Below are positions 26,152-32,542 of a stretch of 64,000 nt of DNA, one piece after another (positions within the stretch are counted from its first letter, which is position 1; each line of letters opens with the position of its first letter). The notes under the pieces were generated by a model, which saw only the letters and a list, made by a program, of their open reading frames with translations, ran no database searches and had not been told where the DNA came from. The translations under genes and the position numbers were made by a program. The stretch comes from Agromyces sp. NDB4Y10 (GTDB taxonomy: Bacteria; Actinomycetota; Actinomycetes; Actinomycetales; Microbacteriaceae). The stretch covers positions 1 to 64,000 of the forward strand of contig NZ_LQGY01000032.1 in the NCBI RefSeq assembly GCF_001620055.1, in the 5' to 3' direction.

Positions 26152-27055
26152 GCGCGATCTCCGCGCCGAGCCGGGCGTTGCCGCGGTAGACGGCGAGGTT
26201 CACCTCGAGGCTCCGTCCGCCGGTCGCGCGCTGCACTAAGTCGAGCAGGAACGGGGTCGTGTCGTGGCCGGTGACGCCCGCGGCATCCGCTGCCGACAGC
26301 GCCTCGGCGAGGACGCGCTCGTGCTCCGCCGGATCGAGCTGGTCCGACTCGGCGATCGGATTGGCGACCAGGACGGCCGCGTCGAGCCCGAGCTCGTCGC
26401 GCGCCCGGGCGACGTCCGCGGCATCCGTCGCCGATTCGACCCGCGCCGGCACCGGGAAGCCGGAGTCGGCGACGTAGAACCCCGGGTACCGGTCGGTGCG
26501 GTAGCCGACGACGGTGATGCCGAGGGTCTCGAGCCGCTCGAGCGTCGCCGGGATGTCGAGGATGGACTTGACGCCCGCGCTCACGACCGTGATGGGCGTC
26601 GCGGACAGCGCGGGCAGGTCGGCCGATTCGTCGAAGGTCGTGTTCGCGCCGCGGTGCACGCCGCCGAGGCCTCCGGTCGAGAACACGCGGATGCCGGCGC
26701 GGTGCGCGAGCCAGGCCGTGGCCGCGACGGTGGTCCCCGCGTCGAGCCGGCGCGCGCGGGCGACGGGCAGGTCGCGGGTGCTCGCCTTCACGACGGACTC
26801 CGACGCGCACAGCAGCTCGATCTCCGAGGTCTCGAGCCCGACCGTCGGCACGCCGTCGACCACGCCGATGGTGGCGGGCTCGACGCCCGCCTCGCGGACG
26901 AGCGCCTCGGTCTCCAGTCCGACCTCGAGGTTCCGGGGGCGGGGGAGGCCGTGCGTGAGGATCGTCGACTCGAGGGCGAGCACGGGGCGTCCGGCGGCGA
27001 CGGCGGCGCGCACCCGATCGGCGATGCGGATGCCGGCGGAGGGGGCGGTCTGCAT
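26135..27055 (-). CDS. psuG: Pseudouridine-5'-phosphate glycosidase
   Basis: A 306-residue enzyme splitting pseudouridine 5'-phosphate into uracil and ribose 5-phosphate. Family blocks are VLALESTILTHGLPRPRNLE, TIGVVDGVPTVG, the catalytic Lys in VVKASTRDLP, TTVAATAWLAHRAGI, STGGLGGVHRGA, SAGVKSILDIPATLE, and GHDTTPFLL. I choose ATG 27055 because TAGCAT (minus strand, 27063-27068) precedes it by seven bases, a leaderless arrangement. An in-frame ATG at 27064 would overlap that hexamer. It diverges from the ABC exporter genes across about 43 bases. Confidence 0.93.
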   Translation of the reverse strand: MQTAPSAGIRIADRVRAAVAAGRPVLALESTILTHGLPRPRNLEVGLETEALVREAGVEPATIGVVDGVPTVGLETSEIELLCASESVVKASTRDLPVARARRLDAGTTVAATAWLAHRAGIRVFSTGGLGGVHRGANTTFDESADLPALSATPITVVSAGVKSILDIPATLERLETLGITVVGYRTDRYPGFYVADSGFPVPARVESATDAADVARARDELGLDAAVLVANPIAESDQLDPAEHERVLAEALSAADAAGVTGHDTTPFLLDLVQRATGGRSLEVNLAVYRGNARLGAEIARDLAG

Positions 27056-27062
27056 GCGCCTC

Positions 27063-27090
27063 ATGCTATGTCGGCCGCCGGGTCTAGGGT
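27063..27090. promoter_or_regulatory. Back-to-back leaderless promoters of psuG and the ABC exporter
   Basis: On the minus strand TAGCAT (27063-27068) serves psuG, and on the plus strand TAGGGT (27085-27090) serves the gene at 27099. Both start codons follow within seven to eight bases. Confidence 0.45.
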
Positions 27091-27098
27091 GGTGAACC

Positions 27099-28025
27099 GT
27101 GCCGCAGCCCGTGATCGTCGCCAGGGACCTCGTCAAGAAGTACGGGGAGTTCGCCGCCGTCGACGGGCTCTCCTTCGAGGTGGCGCCCGGCGAGTCGTTC
27201 GGGCTGCTCGGCCCGAACGGCGCCGGCAAGTCGACGACCATGCGCATGATCGGCGCGGTGTCCACGCGGACCGCGGGCGGCCTGTCGATCCTCGGGCTCG
27301 ATCCCGACCGGCACGGTCCCGACATCCGCTCGCAGCTCGGGGTCGTGCCGCAGGCCGACAACCTCGACACCGAGCTGCGGGTGCGCGAGAACCTGCTCGT
27401 GTACGGCCGCTACTTCGGCCTGCCGCGTCGCGTGGTCGCCGAGCGCGCCGACGAGCTGCTCGAGTTCGCCCAGCTGTCCGACCGCGGGCAGGCGAAGGTC
27501 GACGCGCTCTCCGGCGGCATGAAGCGCCGGCTCACCATCGCGCGCGGGCTCATCAACGACCCGCGCATCATCCTGCTCGACGAGCCGACCACCGGGCTCG
27601 ACCCGCAGGCCCGGCACATCCTGTGGGACCGACTGTTCCGGCTGAAGGAGCAGGGCAAGACGCTCGTGCTCACCACCCACTACATGGACGAGGCGGAGCA
27701 GCTCTGCGACCGCCTCGTCGTGGTCGACCACGGCCGCATCATGGCCGAGGGCTCGCCCGCCCAGCTCATCCGCGAGTACTCGTCGCGCGAGGTGCTCGAG
27801 CTGCGGTTCGGGTCCGACCGCAACGAGGAGGTCGCGCGCGCCCTCGAGGGGTCCGGCGACCGCATCGAGGTGCTGCCCGACCGCATCCTCGTCTACACGG
27901 CCGACGGCGAGGCCGAACTCGAGCGGATCTCCGCCGCGGGACTGCACCCGATCACGAGCCTGGTGCGGCGCTCGAGCCTCGAGGACGTCTTCCTGCGCCT
28001 CACCGGGCGGAGCCTCATCGAATGA
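27099..28025 (+). CDS. ABC transporter ATPase, DrrA/NodI type
   Basis: A 308-residue ATPase: Walker A GPNGAGKST, Q-loop VVPQADN, signature LSGGMKRRLTIARGL, Walker B IILLDEPTTGLD, H-loop TTHYMDEAEQLC, and a C-terminal extension (EDVFLRLTGRSL) typical of daunorubicin/nodulation-factor exporters. GTG start, probably leaderless (TAGGGT at 27085). Its stop overlaps the ATG of the first permease, and the two permeases are similarly coupled, giving a three-gene exporter operon. Substrate unknown. Confidence 0.92.
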   Translation: MPQPVIVARDLVKKYGEFAAVDGLSFEVAPGESFGLLGPNGAGKSTTMRMIGAVSTRTAGGLSILGLDPDRHGPDIRSQLGVVPQADNLDTELRVRENLLVYGRYFGLPRRVVAERADELLEFAQLSDRGQAKVDALSGGMKRRLTIARGLINDPRIILLDEPTTGLDPQARHILWDRLFRLKEQGKTLVLTTHYMDEAEQLCDRLVVVDHGRIMAEGSPAQLIREYSSREVLELRFGSDRNEEVARALEGSGDRIEVLPDRILVYTADGEAELERISAAGLHPITSLVRRSSLEDVFLRLTGRSLIE

Positions 28026-28903
28026 GCGGGAGTGAGAGCGAAGCGCCGTACCGCGACCGGTCGGCGACCGATGACGCGACGACGGATGACGCACGTCGGG
28101 CCTTCGAGGGCGGCATCCGCCCGCGCCGCTTCGGTGCGTGGTACGTCGCCGAGCACCGGTTCCGGGTGATGTGGTCGTACGCGCAGACCATCCTCGTGAC
28201 CGGCTTCGGCGAGCCGTTCATCTACCTGTACGCGATGGGCGTCGGACTCGCGACGCTCGTCGACCGCAACCTCTCGCTCGAGGCCGGCGGGGTCGGCTAC
28301 CTCGTCTTCGTCGCGCCGGCGCTGCTGTGCAGCGCGGCCCTCACCACGGCGGTGATCGAGTTCTCGTATCCGGTGCTGCTCGGTTACAAGTGGAACCCGA
28401 CCTTCACCGGCATGCACTCCGGGCCGATCAGTCCGGGGCAGATCGTCGACGGCCTCGTCATCTCGGTCGTCGTGCGCCTCGCCGCGACGGTCGCGATCTA
28501 CTTCGGCTTCATGCTCCTGTTCGGCGCGGTGCCGTCGGCGGCCGGCTGGCTCGCGGTGCCGATCGCGACCCTCACGGGCATGGCCTTCGGCACGCTCCTG
28601 ATGGCATACGCGTCGACCATCCGCGAGGACTCCGGCCAGCTCGCGATGGTGCAGCGCCTGGTCGTCCTGCCCCTCACCCTCTTCTCGGGCACGTTCTTCC
28701 CCTTGTCGCAGCTGCCGTGGTTCCTGCAGTGGATCGGCTGGATCTCGCCGCTCTGGCACGGCACCGAGCTCACTCGGGTCGTCACCTTCGGGTACGCCGA
28801 GCCGGTGTGGCTCACCGTGCTCCACGTGGTGGTCCTGATCGCCATGACGGTCGTCGGCTGGGCCTGGGCGCGCCGCATCGCCGTACGGAGGCTGGCCGCA
28901 TGA
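28022..28903 (+). CDS. ABC-2 type permease, first subunit
   Basis: A 293-residue membrane protein with a hydrophilic N-terminus of about 45 residues (many Asp and Arg) and six hydrophobic segments. NodJ/DrrB-like features are FGEPFIYLYAMGVGL, MHSGPISPGQIVDG, and the late segment PLTLFSGTFFPLSQLPWFLQ. ATG 28022 overlaps the ATPase stop. It probably pairs with the next permease as a heterodimer. Confidence 0.88.
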   Translation: MSGSESEAPYRDRSATDDATTDDARRAFEGGIRPRRFGAWYVAEHRFRVMWSYAQTILVTGFGEPFIYLYAMGVGLATLVDRNLSLEAGGVGYLVFVAPALLCSAALTTAVIEFSYPVLLGYKWNPTFTGMHSGPISPGQIVDGLVISVVVRLAATVAIYFGFMLLFGAVPSAAGWLAVPIATLTGMAFGTLLMAYASTIREDSGQLAMVQRLVVLPLTLFSGTFFPLSQLPWFLQWIGWISPLWHGTELTRVVTFGYAEPVWLTVLHVVVLIAMTVVGWAWARRIAVRRLAA

Positions 28904-29727
28904 CCCTCGTCGACCACGCGCTCGAGCACCGCGGGACCGGTCGCCGCGGCGTCGGCGCGCTCTACGCCGGCAACTCGCGCGCCGTGATGTACCGCGGCTG
29001 GCGCGCGACGCGATCGACCAACTGGCTGGTCATGCTGAGCGGGCTGTTCGAGCCGATCTTCTACCTGCTCTCGCTCGGCATCGGCCTCGGCGCCCTCGTG
29101 GGCACCGTGGCCGTCGACGGCCGCGAGGTGCCCTACGCGGCCTTCATCGCTCCCGCGCTGCTCGCGGTCGCGGCGATGAACGGCGCGATCTACGACTCCA
29201 CGTGGAACGTCTTCTTCAAGATCCGCTTCGCCAAGCTGTACGAGGGCATGCTCGCGACCTCCCTGGGTCCGCTCGACGTGGCGCTGGGCGAGATCGCGCT
29301 CGCGCTCCTGCGGGGAGCGCTCTACGCGGGCGGCTTCATGCTGGTCATGCAGGTGCTCGGACTCAACCTGTCGTGGTGGGCCGTGCTCGCGATCCCGGCC
29401 GTGCTGCTCATCGCGTTCGGCTTCGCCAGCATCGGCATGGCGATCACGAGCTACCTGACGACGTTCCAGCAGATGGACTGGATCAACTTCGTCATGCTGC
29501 CGATGTTCCTGTTCTCGGCGACGTTCTACCCGCTCACCGTGTACCCCGAACCGGTCCAGTGGCTGATCCAGGCGCTTCCGCTCTGGCACGGGGTCGAACT
29601 GGTGCGCGGGCTCACCACCGGCGTCGTGGGGCCCGAACTGCTGGTGCACGTGGCCTACTACGCGGCGATGATCGCCGTCGGGCTGGTCTTCACCACGAAG
29701 CGCCTGCGGGCGCTGTTCCTCGACTGA
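28900..29727 (+). CDS. ABC-2 type permease, second subunit
   Basis: A 275-residue permease homologous to the preceding one: SGLFEPIFYLLSLGIGLGAL, KIRFAKLYEGMLATSLGPLD, and FLFSATFYPLTVYPEPVQWL mark the same positions. Six hydrophobic segments. It starts inside the upstream stop (ATGA). Two diverged permeases and one ATPase gene indicate a two-ATPase, heterodimeric-channel exporter. Confidence 0.88.
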   Translation: MTLVDHALEHRGTGRRGVGALYAGNSRAVMYRGWRATRSTNWLVMLSGLFEPIFYLLSLGIGLGALVGTVAVDGREVPYAAFIAPALLAVAAMNGAIYDSTWNVFFKIRFAKLYEGMLATSLGPLDVALGEIALALLRGALYAGGFMLVMQVLGLNLSWWAVLAIPAVLLIAFGFASIGMAITSYLTTFQQMDWINFVMLPMFLFSATFYPLTVYPEPVQWLIQALPLWHGVELVRGLTTGVVGPELLVHVAYYAAMIAVGLVFTTKRLRALFLD

Positions 29728-29834
29728 CCGAACCGCCGGTCGGCGTGTGTTTCCGCGTGTGACGGCTCACCGCGACATCCGCTCGGGCCGCGCGTATCGT
29801 CGCCTGCACGTCACCGATCCGCGAGGAGCACGCC

Positions 29835-30185
29835 ATGTCGACCCCGAAGCCGCACGCCGCCGCCGAGTCCCAGCCGGGCCTCGCAATGGGCATGCGCGGC
29901 TGCGTCGACGGCGAGGCCTGCTCGAGCCTCCGACCCGGTCACGAACTGCACCCCATGCAGGAGCGGCTCTCGCGCATCGCCGCGAGCCGGTGGCTCGACG
30001 CGGTCGTCACCGCCGTGCACGCCGACGGCGTGGTCGAACTCGTGGACCTCGACGGCGGGGCCCGTCGCGTCTGGCACCACGACGGGCTCCACCGACAGCT
30101 CGCGCCGGGCGACCCGGTCGCCTTCCACGAGGTCTACGACGTGCTCGCGCGCGGCGAGGACCGGTTCAGCGTCGCCGCGATCTGA
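29835..30185 (+). CDS. Uncharacterised small protein
   Basis: A 116-residue soluble protein I cannot name. The N-terminus is Ala/Pro-rich, then RPGHELHPMQERLSRIAASR and a compact beta-like region (WLDAVVTAVHADGVVELVDL then GARRVWHHDGL). The pattern suggests a small beta-barrel or OB-like module after a helix. GAGGAG precedes ATG 29835, and TATCGT near 29797 may be its -10. It ends 38 bases from the converging copper-protein gene. Confidence 0.6.
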   Translation: MSTPKPHAAAESQPGLAMGMRGCVDGEACSSLRPGHELHPMQERLSRIAASRWLDAVVTAVHADGVVELVDLDGGARRVWHHDGLHRQLAPGDPVAFHEVYDVLARGEDRFSVAAI

Positions 30186-30223
30186 GCACTGGCGGCCACG
30201 GGCCGACCCGGCGCACCGAATGA

Positions 30224-30649
30224 TCAGCTCGCGGGCATCATCTCCCGCATCGAGCCCATCATCTTCTCCATGGCCGACACCGCCTGGTCGCAGGCCATCG
30301 CGCACATGCGGCAGTGCTCGCTCATCTCGGCGTGCCTCGCGCACTCCTCCGAGCAGGCACGGCACATCATGACGCAGGTCTCCATCATCGACATCATGAC
30401 CTGCATGTCGTAGCCGGTCGTGCGGAGCATCATCCGCATCATGGTGTCGCACACGTCGGCGCAGTTGGAGCACATGGCGGCGCACCGGCCCATGCCCTCG
30501 CCCGCGTCCGCGTCGGCGCACATGACGCACGCCTGCATGCACGCGGAGAGCGCCTCCATGGCCTCCTGCATCATCGACATGTCCATGTCCTTCATGGGCA
30601 TGTCGGATCCCGACATGGCGCCCTTCATCATGTCCATCGTCATGTTCAT
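30224..30649 (-). CDS. Met/Cys-rich four-helix copper-storage-like protein (Csp, DUF326)
   Basis: A 141-residue protein with about 37 Met and 14 Cys. Cys residues fall in helix-spaced pairs (ACMQACVMC, MCSNCADVC, MMCRACSEEC, HCRMCAMAC), the layout of Csp four-helix bundles whose core fills with Cu(I). The first about 30 residues add an unusual Met-only metal-binding stretch (MNMTMDMMKG, DMPMKDMDMSMM). No Tat or Sec signal is seen, implying a cytosolic Csp3-like form. ATG 30649 has GAGGTG upstream. Copper storage or detoxification is inferred from the family. Confidence 0.87.
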   Translation of the reverse strand: MNMTMDMMKGAMSGSDMPMKDMDMSMMQEAMEALSACMQACVMCADADAGEGMGRCAAMCSNCADVCDTMMRMMLRTTGYDMQVMMSMMETCVMMCRACSEECARHAEMSEHCRMCAMACDQAVSAMEKMMGSMREMMPAS

Positions 30650-30759
30650 CCGCGCACCTCGCCGTTCCGGGGGCCGGGCGTCGACATCGCCGGCTGCGGA
30701 CCCGGCGACCCCTGTCGCGCGACATGGTACGCCGGGTCCGGAACCGCCTGAAGGGGTTG

Positions 30760-32274
30760 CTACAGCGACGCGACCTCGGTCTCGCCCTCGGCGATGCGGC
30801 CGGTGGCCCGGTCGGCGCCGATGCCCGCGTCGTCGTAGTCGACGTCCTTGGTCTCCTTCGAGAGCAGCAGGGCGACGAGGGTGAGCACGCCCATCGTCGA
30901 CAGGTAGATCCCGACCGGCCACGGCTGGCCGTCGGCCGCCGCCCAGAGCGCCACGGCGATGAGCGGCGCGACCGCGGCGCCGAGGATCGACGACACGTTG
31001 TACGCGACCGCCGAACCCGTGTAGCGCACGTTGGTCGGGAACAGCTCGGGCAGCAGGGCGCCCATCGGGCCGAACGTCGCCCCCATCAGGACGAAGCCGA
31101 AGACGAGGAACGCCTGCGCGAGCGCGCCCGTGAACTTCGGGTCGAGCTGCGGCATGAGGAACAGGTTGAACGTGAGCCCGAACACGATGATCGCCACGGT
31201 GACCCAGATGAGCAGGCGGCGGCGGCCGATCGCGTCCGCGATCGGGCCCGAGAGGAGCGTGAAGATGCCGAAGAACACGACGCCGATGATCTGCATGGTC
31301 ACGAAGTCCGCATACGCGAACCCGAGGCCGGGGTAGAACTGCGCGGCGAACGCGTTCGCGTCGAATTCGGCGCCGGATGCCGCGGCCGCGGCTTCGGCGG
31401 CGGCCGACGCGGTCTCGAGGTCGGCCGCCTTCGTGCCGTACGAGAGCGTGAAGTTCGTCATCAGGTAGAAGAGCACGTAGGTGGCCAGCATGATGAACGT
31501 GCCGAGGATGAGCTCGCGCCAGTTGTGGCGGAACGCGGCGCCGAGCGGGAGCTTGCGGATCGTGCCCTTCTGGGCGGCCTTCGTGAACGCGCTGGACTCG
31601 ACGAGCTTCAGGCGGACCCAGAGGCCGACGACGACCATGACGGCCGAGAAGAGGAACGGCACGCGCCATCCCCACTCGAAGAACCACTCGCGCGAGGGCG
31701 CGAGGAGGTTGATGGCGAGGAACACCCCGTTGGCGATGATGAAGCCGAGCGGCGCCCCGAGCTGCGGGAAGGTGCCGTACCAGGCGCGCTTGCCCTTCGG
31801 GGCGTTCTCGGTCGCGACGAGGGCCGCGCCCGACCACTCGCCGCCGAGCGCGAAGCCCTGCGCCAGGCGCATGATGAGCAGCAGCAGGGCCGCCCACCAG
31901 CCGATCTGGTCGTAGGTCGGCAGCAGGCCGATGAGGAACGTCGCGATGCCCATGGTGAGCAGGGACGCCACGAGCGTGGCCTTGCGCCCGTGCTTGTCGC
32001 CGAAGTGGCCGAAGACGATGGCGCCGACCGGTCGGGCGACCATCGCGGCGCCGAAGACGGCGAACGACGCCAGCAGCGCCGTGGTGTCGTCGCCGGTCGG
32101 GAAGAACAGGATCGGGAACACGAGCACGGCCGCGGTGGCGTACGCGTAGAAGTCGTAGAACTCGATGGTGGTGCCGACGAGGCTCGCGAGGATGACGCGG
32201 CCGCGCGAGTTCGCGGGCGCGACGGGCGTGGCCGGGGCGGTCGGGTTCGGGTCGGTCGAGGAGGTTGCGGTCAT
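30760..32274 (-). CDS. MHS-family MFS transporter (metabolite:H+ symporter)
   Basis: A 504-residue major-facilitator protein with 12 predicted helices. MHS signatures are GTTIEFYDFYAYATAA in helix 1, FGHFGDKHGRKATL between helices 2 and 3, and RLAQGFALGGEWSGAALVAT in helix 5. An Ala/Glu-rich insert (ETASAAAEAAAAASGAEFDA) lies in the loop after helix 7. The family takes up organic acids, shikimate or betaine; the substrate is not readable. It diverges from the iron-box gene across 268 bases. Confidence 0.88.
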   Translation of the reverse strand: MTATSSTDPNPTAPATPVAPANSRGRVILASLVGTTIEFYDFYAYATAAVLVFPILFFPTGDDTTALLASFAVFGAAMVARPVGAIVFGHFGDKHGRKATLVASLLTMGIATFLIGLLPTYDQIGWWAALLLLIMRLAQGFALGGEWSGAALVATENAPKGKRAWYGTFPQLGAPLGFIIANGVFLAINLLAPSREWFFEWGWRVPFLFSAVMVVVGLWVRLKLVESSAFTKAAQKGTIRKLPLGAAFRHNWRELILGTFIMLATYVLFYLMTNFTLSYGTKAADLETASAAAEAAAAASGAEFDANAFAAQFYPGLGFAYADFVTMQIIGVVFFGIFTLLSGPIADAIGRRRLLIWVTVAIIVFGLTFNLFLMPQLDPKFTGALAQAFLVFGFVLMGATFGPMGALLPELFPTNVRYTGSAVAYNVSSILGAAVAPLIAVALWAAADGQPWPVGIYLSTMGVLTLVALLLSKETKDVDYDDAGIGADRATGRIAEGETEVASL

Positions 32275-32479
32275 GGCAGGGCGGGACTCCGGTGCGTACG
32301 TGGGCCGGGGCGGGGCGCCGGGATGGGGCGCGACCCGCCGGGTGGGGTGGAACCGCTGCTTGTGGCAACCTGCTCACCCTACGCGGGGGCCGCGGCGTCG
32401 GCGAGCCGGGCGCGACGAGCGGATCGTGGCGTGCGACGAACGGCGACGTCGGCGATTTCGACGCACGACGGATGTCACG

Positions 32480-32498
32480 TAAGGTAAGCCTTACCTGA
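32480..32498 (+). promoter_or_regulatory. DtxR/IdeR-type iron box
   Basis: TAAGGTAAGCCTTACCTGA contains the perfect 7+1+7 palindrome AGGTAAG-C-CTTACCT (32482-32496) and agrees with the 19-base DtxR/IdeR consensus at about 15 positions. It lies 45 bases before the start of the adenylation-fusion gene and about 205 bases from the divergent transporter. Occupancy by iron-loaded repressor would shut off the fusion gene in iron-replete cells. The rest of 32275-32542 shows no other clear signal. Confidence 0.8.
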
Positions 32499-32542
32499 TC
32501 TCGCCGGAGCAGTCCCGGCACCCCTCCCACGAACGGCCACAC

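Noticed and set aside
29726-29741. Hairpin after the second ABC permease as terminator
   Set aside because: Only five base pairs (GACCG/CGGTC) with a six-base loop; too weak to call.
32275-32479. Iron control of the divergent MHS transporter
   Set aside because: The box is about 205 bases from that start and adjacent to the other gene; no second box is seen.
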